Positions 48,901 through 60,297 of a stretch of DNA of 64,000 nucleotides are shown here, in pieces (within the stretch, counting starts at the first letter, position 1; each line of letters opens with the position of its first letter). The notes beneath the pieces were generated by a model, which was not told where the DNA came from, ran no database searches, and was given only the letters and a program-made list of their open reading frames with translations. Source of the stretch: Lingula anatina (lineage: Eukaryota; Brachiopoda; Lingulata; Lingulida; Lingulidae); NCBI RefSeq assembly GCF_001039355.2, contig NW_019774402.1, forward strand, positions 804,470-868,469, written 5' to 3'. A program made the position numbers and the translations under genes.

Positions 48901-51900
48901 ATTTTGGTGGTTTGGGTTTGAGACTGGGCCATATACACAGGGTTATATTCCTTGGTAGAGATAATATATCTATGCCATTCTCAAAAGAGCATAAAATTCC
49001 TACCAGTTGCTGAAGATAATACACTTTGACCACAGAAATGAAATGTTTGATTTCTTTTACCCATTTATCCTCGATAAGGTAGAAAATGAGTCATTTCACC
49101 AAAAACAAATAAGTCAGAGTATCTGCAGCCAAAAGGAAACTGCATGCAAGCTTTTAATGCCAGCAAGATAATTTCCCTATTTTTCTTATGTTTTGAGCAC
49201 AGTTGGTTGCCACTGGAAAAATGCTCTTACCTTCAGAACCTTGGAAAATTCTCAGCAACAGATCTACATATTCTGGTGAGGTTCTGGCCAGGTGACTACA
49301 TATGGAGACCATATCACAGATCACAGATAGGGGGCTTTCAGGAGACACACACACGGATACAAATGACAGGGCCTTAAAAATAATTGTAAAACAGATAATT
49401 AAGTATAATACCAATTACGTAAATTTTTCATTATCACACTTCAGATGTGGTCATCACTAAAAAAAAAAAAATTAGTTGCTGACAAAACTTGATGCACAGC
49501 ATACATACAAAATGGGTTTTCTTAAAAGTGACTTACAATTAAGGTTCAGAATCATTTTGTTTCAAAATATACCTACATCCAGCTCAACAACACAATCAGC
49601 AAACTGCAGTACAAAAGCCTGTTCTCCCAGAGTGAGCCTTGCCATGAGACCTACAGGCATTTCCATCTGGTCAGGCTGGAGGAAGTGTTTGCAAGCAGAC
49701 AGCAGCCTCAATATGAGACCCTGGCTGTAAAAACAGCTGTAAATGTAATAAAAAATATATTCATATAAAATTTGCATCACTGCAATCATTTTATTATTAA
49801 GAAATATGAAGATTCCTGGGAAATGGCAGAATTCTGCAAAGTCAGAAAAACTAGCAAGTTACAAAATTATAACTTCCTTTTCAAAACAATAAGTTACAAT
49901 GTTCAAACATACTATGCGCCTAGGCAAGCTGGTGGTGCATTTCCAATTAATCAGAAAAAAGTAACAAGTTAATAAGTCATTCATTTTCCCCCCTGCACAC
50001 ACTTGTAAATTTCTTCCAACAAGTCTTCATTCATGTCCACAGCAAAGGGAAAACAGCATAACTGGGTCAGGTTTAGTATGGTCTCTACAACCATTTTCTG
50101 TCCATCTGGATTGCTGAAGATGAAGAGAGACCTTTGGGCGTTGAAATACACCAAACATAAAAGAACATCACAGCATAACAATAATGATTTTGATGTGGAT
50201 TTTATGAAGAGCTTTGATAAGTATCTATATAACTGATTGTTGTACTTTTTTTTAATAAATTCAATAAAACCTTTTTACCAAGACATGTTGACAAATTATC
50301 ATCACAGCAATATTCCCCATATTACTAGTACATTAGTAATAATAAAAAAAGATGGTTGTGTGATTACTTTTTTAAAAAATAATTAAATATATTAAACAAA
50401 ATAAATAAATAGATAAATTATTAAATACTATATTTAAACTATTACCACTTTTCATACTACCTTTTCTGCAAGCCCCTTAAGAAAGGCATTGAGTACATGT
50501 GCAGTATAGTCAATGTGAGTACACTGTCTGGTTTAGCAAGGCTTGGAACACACTGGTAGGTCTCCTAAGGAAATACACATCAAATTTGCTTTTCAACACA
50601 TTAAACATCTTGAATCCAGGATCTCACTTTGCAAGTGAAATGAACTGATATCAGGTAAGAGTGGACAGTATTACACATAGAAAGAATATGAATTTTACAT
50701 TGAAAGAAAAAACAGATTTAATTATAAATATGATCATCACCATCATATGAGGCATGTGTATGAAAGGTTCATATCAGTTAATATAATTCATTTTTGTGCA
50801 GTGAAAATACCCTTTTTGCTGTAATGTCCTACAGTCAAAGAAAAAAAAAGATAACTATTACATGATATCGATCCCTATAAGATAATATCAATATCATACA
50901 CTGCCCTTACCTTAGTAAAGACTGCTGCTGCCACCTGTAGTGAAGCCATTAACCCCTGTGGTGAGATAAGTGTCCAGTCAGTCTGGTCAGTTTGTTCAGA
51001 ACAACCAATTTCAGCATCAATGTCATGGACTGGCATGTTTGTCTCTGGGTTGTGTACCTGCAAGCGAATTCCATTAGTGATTTATCTAAGCATTCAACTG
51101 ATAACAAACACACAGTGAATGATGAACAGTCACATGAATATGAACATAAAACATGTAAATCAATATACTAGGCCATAAACTCTTACATCATGCTCTCACA
51201 TTATTTCAATATAAACTTAAGAGGATAAAGGTTAATATCACACCATTAATATTAAATTGTACAAGGTCATGATAATCTATGTACTAGTACAGAAATAAAT
51301 TGAATTGAATAGTAAATATATTTTTTGAAAATGCATAAACAGTCTTCTATATTCCTATTCAAGATGCAATTATATCTGAAAGACAAAGCAAATTAAGGAA
51401 AAATATGAATAAATATTAAAGTAGGAAGCAGACTAGCATACCTGCATCATTTGAGCCAGCCTGTGGATCAACACATTCCAGATTCCACTTTCAATGTACA
51501 ATCTGGCCATTGGAAGTTGATCCTAAAATGATAATATTACAAATTAATTCACAAACTTTTCATTCAAATACAAGATAAAATTGTTATGCAATTCATTAGC
51601 ATTTTATATGCCAAATCCCACTGACACAAAAATCAATTCTATAATAGCAGCCAAGATTCATTGCTGAATCTCTTCCCTAGATGCACAGACATATTTGAAA
51701 AGATACTGAAGATGGGCATACTTAGAAACATACCGAAGATAACATTTGGCACAGCAGTTGGAGAATGCCATCCAGAACACCATAGTCAAATGGGGTGCGA
51801 ACACAAACCTAAAACATTTTAGGAAGTTGATCATCTTTTATAGTTAATGAATATTAAACACATTTCAAAATAATAAGTAATGATAGAAACAATACATTAA

Positions 51901-54900
51901 AAATGTTCAACAAAGTTCACTTATTTTTCTTTGTTTTCCTAAAAGGAATGAATATAAGTACCTGCTCATCCTTAAAACTTTTCAGCAACAAATTTTTGTT
52001 ACCTTCTCAACATCCTTACCTGTGAGAGGTCAGTGAAGACGGAGAGAGCTGCTGACAGCATTCCATCTGGTGGTACTTCAACTGGTAGGTTACAGTAGAT
52101 AAGCTGGCTAAATAACAGGGCAGCAGCAGCCTAATAGATAATATAACAAAGAATAAAGACTAGGCAAGTACAAAAATCATAACCAAGACGTGATTTTCAC
52201 ACACATCTTTACTGTACCAAGTAAATTTCATTCTGATTCCCATCTCTACAACATGTCATGACTTACAGTGTGGCTTGCCAAAGTAGACTCGAGAAATATG
52301 GACACCATCATGTCTCCAGCTTTCTCTAAACTGAAACAAACAAATGAGCAAACAAAATAATGTCCAAACTTCTTAAACACAGGAAAACTTAACACATTTT
52401 TCTTACACGTGTTTCAGTTTCAATAATTCTCAGAATACCATTAAAAGTAGGCTTTTATCAAATTAATAAACATGTCAAATTCACTCACTCTGGGGGCACA
52501 TCTTGAAGCTGTATTACAATAACACTTAAGGTGTGAAGCGTCATCTCCAAAGTGGAATTCAATTCTGCATCTTCTACTTCAACCTAGAAAAGAAATGTGT
52601 ACATATAGATTTTGAAAAGGGAGCATGACTGTCAGATAAAAATTTAGATGAATATATTTTCTTCAACAAGGGTTTCCTCAGAACAAATCATTTCTTTTTT
52701 TACTGATTTTTCTATTCAATGATAGTTCATTATTTTCTTTGTTTTATTCTTTTTCCATTCAAAGAATGCTTTTCCAAATATATCATTCTTTATTTTTTCT
52801 ATTAATCAACTGAATAAACCAGTCTTTTAATCACTATAGAACTTACAAGGACTGCTTTCATCTTCAACAATAAATGCAACTATAAGTGATAAACAAGCAA
52901 AATACTCACCATTCCTTGTAGAATTCCAAAGAAAGATTCCATGTGTGTTTTACTGTTAGCCAGATATGCACAGAGAGAAGGAGACATTTGACATGCTGAG
53001 TATATAGTCTGAAATAGAAGGTACATTATCACTTTGAAAAAAGGGCACATGGCAGTGGACTTTGATGTGAATAAGATTATCAGAACTGTCACCATACATT
53101 AAATGCATTCAAAAGACTTTACAATGGCTGTGCCCAAACTCACCACAGGGAATAAGATAAAAATGAGAATAAGGGTAAGATTCTCCTTACTTGATCATTT
53201 CATAAAAATCTAGCAACTGTTTTCTTTTAAATTCAAAAGAGGAAATCCTCTGCCGCAGTTTACCTTGAGCACCATGCTACAGGCCTGGGGATGCCGAACC
53301 ATCCTGAGAAACTCTTCTGTGGCTGGTTCCATCTTCTTATCACAAAGCCTTTCACCAACAATATAAGCAATCTGGTTGAGGAGAAAATGGTGTAATATTT
53401 TGGATTTATCTCTATTTGCATGTATCAGTATATAAATTCTAAACTCAGCAAGAAAATTCAATATCTCTATGCATCTGTAAACTGTCTACTAACATAAGCA
53501 TTTGTCATTTTAATCAATATTAACATTTCTATACTCATTCAATAACAAGGAATAGTAACAAATACCTTTCTTTTAGCGAGTAGTCCATCTTGGACCTCCA
53601 GAGGGATGTGTGTGAGAGCAGCCAGGCTGCTAATAGCAAACAGTACCATGTCCCCCATCCTCTGACATGCTATAGCCTTATCTCCTTGAGTTACAGCTAG
53701 AAAAGACATGTGTGCATTATATGTGGCATCTTTACTCTTGGTTTATGTTCAACAAGATATTAGTTGCCTCTCTCAAAATAACATTATAACAGCCACTTTC
53801 AAAAATTTCAAAGTCAAAATCAACACTTCACTTTGCTTTAAATCAATTCACAATCAGATTCAACTCATTAATTTTCTAATAGCCTAAATGTGATTGATGC
53901 TGATTAGCCATTTCATCTACTAATAACTTTATATCTATTCATTCCTAACTTGAGCTACAAAATACTACTACAAACTCCTAATTTACTTTCCAACTTTTTC
54001 AATTCCTCCTCTTCAGCACTTGTACACAGAATGATGGCATCAACAACTGCTGTGTGTTTCTCAGCTATCCCAGAGAAGAACGGTTTGGCTATTTTGGAAT
54101 GCACCTCCATAGTTTGACATAGATCAACAACACACTGCAAGAAATAACCAAATAGCTGGGAAATTGTAAAAACACTAACATCAAAACCATTCTTCAAAAT
54201 ATTTTGATTGTTAAATTCTTTTATTTGTTAATGCACAAATATAACTTGTTTAAGAATACCCCACTTCTGCGATAGCAATTTTAAATGTCTTTGACAAAGA
54301 GAAATGCACAGGAAAACCCTCAATTTTTTTATGCTTTGTGTAGAATTTTTACTGCACAAATTCAGATGTATGGAGAAGGGGTACAGGGATTTCAGAAAGG
54401 AAAAATTTAAGCATTAACTGCTGAAGTTTCAATTACATACCATGAATGTGTGATGTCTGAGCCTCATGTCATCATCCACATTTTGCCTCAGTAGTTGTGG
54501 TACTAAGTCAAAAAACTTGAAACAGTTGTCACAAAATTGCTCCAGGCTGTAAGAAAAGAAACTTTCAAGTATTAGAATCATGACATCAATAATATTTACA
54601 AATTTATTTACAAAATAAAATCAATAGATAATATCTATATTTCAGTCTGTTCCAAACCTATCTATCTTTTGTGTCCATTTGTCACCACAGATACCTTTCT
54701 TATTCTCTGCAAGGTGTGAAACAAAGTTCAAAACTTCACATTAGATATGCACACTATTTTATGGACATCCTTTTTCTAATTCAATATATTATGATAAGCT
54801 TGACTAATTTTTACATAATTCTAAATTACCTTTCTTTTTTCACAGTTTCTGTCTCTAGAATCTCAATGGCAAAGTAAGCATGTATATCAATCACCAGGTC

Positions 54901-57900
54901 AACTAAGATCTGCTGACTCCAAGGTTGCTTAAAAATAGAAAATACAGGCAGTTTTGACACATTTAACATTAAAAGTTTGATATTTTATATGAATGTATAT
55001 TGTCAACATTGATAATGAATGTCCAAAATTACATATATATAAAATAAGGATTTAAAAAAGTGCTTATTTTCCCAATAATGCTCACAGAAAAAAAACTTTT
55101 TTCTTACCTTCAAGACATTCTCTTTCCTCACAACCTCTCTGATAAGTTGGAGTTGTTGGGAAGGCATGTCAACAGCTTTGATGAATGATAAAGTGGTTTC
55201 TAAATCACTAAAAAACAGAAACAATAATTTCAGCAATTTCATTGGGACTGGAAAATATAATGTTTGACATACAAAACAGAATGATTAGAAATGCCTATCT
55301 TACTTATCAAGCACAAAACATGGTTATTTATTTAAAAATGCCTGTACATTTGCTTACTCAATTCTCTCCATATAAAAATAATGGTTATAAGCATTTTCTC
55401 CGAAATTACATAAAAAAATAACATGTAAATTGGTTAAAAATTGACCTGAAATGTTTAAGGGCTTTTGCTTTCTCTGCAACTTACCCCTTCGTAGGGACAA
55501 GATTAGCCAGCACTCTGAGTACAGGTCTAAGTCTGGCTGCCCCTTCCAGCATACCATCCAGAACCTGTACTGATGAGGTCTGCAGGCGAGTCTTCAGCTT
55601 GTTGACCAATGCCTTGTTCTTCATCAAAGCTATATTGCCATCTTCCTCTGACTCTGTCCTATCCTCTAGTGCCTGCCATTCATCATCACTGTCTACAACC
55701 TTCAATGTAAATCAAAAAACATTTTTCAAGTGACACAATGTTTTTTATTTGGTCTTACATGCCTAATTCTGATACTTTTATTATTGAAAAAATCTTGTTT
55801 CAAATAAACTTTATCACAATGATAATTTGTCATACTAGTTCCTATGTTATAACCATTTGTATATCAATGTTCATTATGTTTAGCAGTAGTTAATCATTTT
55901 TTTACTGAACAAGCTGGAGATGGCAACACAATTGGTTTCCAATTTATCTTTTTATTGGTTAAAATGTGCAAGCCCATAAATTACTTCTCCATCCAGTTTG
56001 ACATTCTCTATGTTCTTCCTGTCTGGACTTCTCCTTAGTGTCCTCCTACTGTCCACCTCAATACTGGGGTACTCTTTTTCATAGTCCTTACTGATGCGAT
56101 CAGCACGGGGGGTGGGGTTCACCATCTGAGGAGATTAAAGTTTCAATTACACAATTTCCATACCTAAAGTATGTATTTAGTGGGTCCTCTCAGCCAAATG
56201 ATCCTGGCACATAACTCTGAGTGCAATTGTGCATATGTGCAAAAATACATACATCAAGAATCTTCTAAAAACATATTAAAAATGATTTAGTTTTCAAAAC
56301 CAATTCCTCACAGACATTTTTTACCCATGTTGTAAATTCATCATACATGCAGGACATAAATCATACTTATTTTCTGTACTTGTCTACCCCCCAGCCCCCC
56401 CACCCCCCCCCACACACACACACACACACACCTTGCTGGCTTCTGTTTTGTTCCATTCTTGTGACAATGCTTTTTCTTTGTCTGCTGTAGTCATGGCCTC
56501 TCCAGCTCCTCCCTGGCTTCCACCAACCCATCCCCCAGGCTGCTTTACTGGCTTACCCTGAAGGTTAGAGACAAAATTAATATGACTGCCATTACAAACA
56601 TCATAGACCCTATTTCCAGAGATTAGATCGATCTACTTTAGATCGACCTAACTCCCTGGGGGTTCACGCTAAATAGCTGTCAGCTGAGCGGACACGAAAG
56701 TTAATTACCCCCTTACTGCTTGTAGTAGGCAGGATGGACATTTAAGCTGCATTATCCCCATGGGGATAGATCAATCTAAAAGCTCTGGGAATACAGCCAT
56801 ATTCAGCTGTTTTTTTTTCTAAAACTAGTACAATAACATTAATAAATCAACATTCTCTACAATATCATTGTGTTGTATGTTAATCCTATTCACCATTTTT
56901 GCTGATGAAAACACCTGAAAAAGCAAAATCTTCTCTGGAGAATGAGCTGGTTGAGGGAGTGTGCAAGGGAGGACTCACCTTCTTGGCAGCATCTTTTCTG
57001 GCCTTACTTAAAATCTTAGATGTTCCTGGGACATTTGCTTTTTCTTTAGCTTGCTTCTCCTTTGCAAACACCAGTGAGGCAGTAGGTGACTTGGTGAAAG
57101 GACTGTCCATATTTAAATCTTCTTCAGAGACTGGTTAAAAAAAGAACGATGTTCAATACAAATTTAAGCATATCCTTTACAAAAGATATTGCTTAAAATA
57201 TTCAATATTTAATGAAAACTATAATCATCAAAGCAATCAATATTGTAAATTAATGACCCACACACAAAACATTTTTTCTCCTAACCATTGATCCCTTCTG
57301 CCACAAAAGGATGATCCAATAAGTCTGGCCATGACAATCTATTTTGTGGGTTTTTGGTCAGCAGCCCCTGTAAAAAGTCTTTGAAAAGTGGGGACATGTT
57401 CTTTGGCCATTTGACTGGATCTTTGATGATGAGACTGACAAGCTGGAAGATACTGTTGGTATAGAAAGGTGGCTGTCCAGTGAACAGTTCATACAGGATA
57501 CAACCCAGAGCCCTGGAAACAAAGGAGATATTTAGCTCAATAAAACTTTCAGATGCTTATTTGATTTTTTTAACATTTAAAGAAGTTAAAGATCAAAATA
57601 GCTAGCACAGCACTCTCCAAAGTTAAAACAATTCTTTTCTTAGGCATTCCTAACATAGGCCTACCTTCCCATGCCCAACTTATTAAAAGGGAAAACTTTG
57701 TTCTGCACACTGTGGATACTCACCACAAATCTGCTGTATGATCATATGGTTTTTCTTCAACCAATTCAGGTGACATGTATAGAGGTGTCCCCTGCAAAGA
57801 GATTACAGATACATGAACCCAGCTTGCTGATACACTTGTGAATTACGTAAAGCAGCTTCAATAAATATTGCAGGTTATACATGAAAATGCAAGTATTATA

Positions 57901-59577
57901 TTCATCAAGAACACATTTAATCTATAATTTAGCAGTGACAGCATATCCGCCCCATGTATAACTCAATGACGATAAAAATATGTTAATACTGTTTTCAAAT
58001 GATTAATCACTATATAAGAGTGCTTTCCCAGAGATTTAGATCGATCTAAAGATTAAGATTTAGATCGACCTAACTCCCTGGGGGTTCACGCTAAATAGCA
58101 GTCAGCCGAGCAGACACCATAGTTAATTACCCCCTTACAGCTTTTAGTAGGCGGGACAGACACTTAAGCCGGCCAAGCTGACAATAATCTAGTGAGACTC
58201 CCCACAGGGATAGATTGATCTAAAAATCTATGGAAATGGGATGTAAAAGTCACTATACAATAGTCCCAAAATAGTCTCAATATTTCAATACTCTATTCAC
58301 CTTTATAGATGTAAGTACCAGAGTGTTAATACTCATAGCTCTTGCGAACCCAAAATCACACAGTTTGACTACACCCCCTTTTCCTAGGAGGATATTCTGT
58401 GGCTTCATGTCTCTGTGCAAGATCCTATGAGAGTGAAGGTAGAATAGTGCTGACACCAGCTGACAGGCTATTAAACCCACCTGAAAAATAAAACCAATCA
58501 GACAAATATAAAACTCTTCATGTCAATAAATAACAATGTCAATATATCAAATATTTTAACCTTTGGACATTTTTTGATGTCAGTTTGTTCAAGATTACTT
58601 TTCATTCAAGAAAATTTAAACAAGTATGCTATAACATTTGTAGAGCAACCATTAAATGTTATTATTATATATAATGTTCATTCTTAATTTTGATGGCTGT
58701 TAAATGTCTACTGCACATATTGAAATATTTAAAACAACTTCAATATTTCACTGAAAGCGGCTTGAATTTTACACTAAGATTAATCTGAATGCCATATTCA
58801 TCATCTTGGTACCCTCCATGTACCTGTTCCTCTGGTAAACTCCCATCATCTTCAAGAATCTGAAAGAGCTCTCCCTCTGCATAATCAGTAACAGCAACTA
58901 CCTGTATAGAAATCAATAACCTGATATAAACATTATTCAATAGTATTGATTCATTATCTAATGACTGAGAAGACATTAATAAGGAAACTTTGATAGAATA
59001 TGATTAATAATCAGTCTTTGGCATTGTAAAGTAAGTTCCTCTTTTTAAAAAAATCTCCAAATTAAGCACCAAGAGATATATGTGTACCTCTTTTTCAGTT
59101 TCAAAACTATCCAACATTTCTATAATATTTTCATGGTGCAAATCTCGCATGATTTCAATCTCCTTCCTCAAGTTTTTTAGTTCTTTCTCAGATCTTCCAG
59201 TTTTGGGAATAAACTTCAGTGCCACAACCTAAAGGATACACAACATTTAAGTAAAATTCATTGCATGGAAAACCTAGTTCAAAAATAGATCTCACATTAG
59301 CTAAAGATTTGTATCACCCGAGCACAAAAATCCATATGTTACTATTTCTTTGTTTGGGCTACAAAAAACTTATTTACTTTGGTAATATTTTCTTTCAACT
59401 TCTGTGTACTTGATTTACATTAAAAGGCCTGAGTTCTTTTCAAATACACTGTAAGGATGTTGACAGTGTTCATTGTACATAGTGGGCACTCACCTGTCCT
59501 GAGTATTTCTTCCTGCCTTTGTACACCTTTCCAAAGGATCCCTCTCCTATCAGCTCTAACACATGATAATTGTCCAT
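45954..59577 (-). CDS. STK36: STK36 / Fused serine-threonine kinase (complete)
   Basis: There are 32 coding exons, 1308 aa (human about 1315). Borders in order: 59577-59494, 59228-59088, 58901-58824, 58480-58301, 57791-57724, 57512-57286, 57130-56979, 56557-56432, 56125-55985, 55699-55485, 55207-55108, 54927-54830, 54546-54441, 54134-53987, 53696-53566, 53371-53264, 53008-52910, 52583-52489, 52330-52267, 52130-52020, 51808-51734, 51522-51442, 51057-50911, 50564-50461, 50113-50003, 49724-49577, 49372-49231, 48774-48651, 48385-48325, 47123-46994, 46669-46597, 46212-45954. All phases join. The N-terminal kinase domain has [12 protein letters not shown] (Lys33), HRDMKPQN (Asp125) and DFG (Asp143). 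The long C-terminal part is helical-repeat-like; it includes DWTLISPQG and SSYAVGNAG, both close to vertebrate STK36, and ends [17 protein letters not shown]36 acts in motile-cilium central-pair assembly in vertebrates and in Hedgehog signalling in flies. The least certain border is 50003 (GTGTGT donor). Confidence 0.97.
47259..47278. repeat. Poly(A) tract in an STK36 intron
   Basis: A run of about 20 A, about 135 bp upstream (in the transcript sense) of the exon at 47123. Confidence 0.85.
48396..48429. repeat. (AAAT)n microsatellite in an STK36 intron
   Basis: About eight tetranucleotide units, directly upstream (in transcript sense) of the acceptor of the 61-nt exon at 48385. Confidence 0.9.
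56387..56431. repeat. C-tract plus (CA)n overlapping an STK36 splice donor
   Basis: On the minus strand the exon ends at 56432 with GCCAGCAAG. The donor GT is the first GT of a (GT)n run that continues into poly(G). No other donor is available before the frame changes. Confidence 0.85.
56610..56797. mobile_element. MITE-like element, family copy C (diverged)
   Basis: It shares CGACCTAACTCCCTGGGGGT and the AGCGGACAC block with copies A and B, but is shorter and more diverged. The termini are TTTCCAGAGATTAGATCGAT and the inverse of AGCTCTGGGAATAC. It lies in the STK36 intron between exons 7 and 8. Confidence 0.75.
58022..58241. mobile_element. MITE-like element, family copy B
   Basis: Closest relative of copy A (27147-27364) and in the same orientation. 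The TIRs contain TTTAGATCGATCTA and its relatives. It lies in the STK36 intron between the HRD/DFG exon and the activation-segment exon. Confidence 0.85.
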
Positions 59578-60297
59578 AGTCTTGATTGTCAGTTACTGCC
59601 TGCAGCATCCTTTGTGGTCAAGAATCCTGACACCATTTGAATAAATATGAAACTTTTATTGAAAGCCAATAAATACATTGTAACTTAAATAAAATTTTAC
59701 CTCAAGAGCAGTGCATACTTAGTCACACTTTTCATTTTTCTTTGTCAGGATCTAAACAACTTTCGTTTTAACGACAATTCAACGCCACGGCTACAGGTAA
59801 AGGATTGCTGCACACGCGAGAAGTGAAAGACCGATTGTGGCTAATTATTATTTGACAGGGTAAACAAGCTCCAACGACAGACTTTACTGGTGGTTCTGTA
59901 ACAAGTCGTGCAACTATAAATCCGTTTTAAAAAGAAAAGTACTCACTTAGTTATAGCATGGAAGCAACTGGCATCACAGTATCAAGATGTGATGACGAAC
60001 AACTCGTGAAATTCTGGAGTGTTGGACATTCCTTCAAACATCACCGCCAAAACATTTGACGTCTGCGCCTCACATCTGCGCATAATACTGAAGCTATTGG
60101 TTATTTATTGCATTGTATCGCCTATTATAATATATCACAATCTAGACACAGAACTTTTAAACCCCCAAAAAGGTATCATATAATATCTTTAAATATAATT
60201 AATGACTAAATGGACATCAATTTTGTAGTTTTATTACGTCTTCCAATAAAAATCATATACGAATTTATCTCTCGAAAAAGTACTGAACTCTGTAACA
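59578..60297. promoter_or_regulatory. Head-to-head STK36/GPN1 promoter interval
   Basis: 720 bp separate the two start codons. On the minus strand there is a candidate noncoding STK36 5' exon ending CTAA before a GTGAGT donor (around 59944-59949). The interval also holds CCGCCAAAA (inverse of an E2F-like TTTTGGCGG) at about 60044-60052, and an X-box-like sequence touching the GPN1 ATG. A shared bidirectional promoter is the simplest reading. Confidence 0.6.
59695..60058 (-). repeat. Source copy of a 364-bp inverted duplication (STK36 5' region)
   Basis: The reverse complement of this segment matches 62121-62484 over its whole length, with roughly 25-30 differences by eye and no net length change. 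It covers the STK36 candidate 5'UTR exon, its donor and flanking promoter sequence. Confidence 0.9.

Noticed and set aside
50114-50133. Alternative acceptor (CAAAG) adding RSLFIF to STK36
   Set aside because: It keeps frame, but the acceptor ending CTTCAG at 50114 has a much better pyrimidine tract. It remains possible as a minor variant.
54690-54720. Possible STK36 microexon between the exons at 54830 and 54546
   Set aside because: With the required phase 2 entry it reads into TAA at once; skipping it gives a clean frame.
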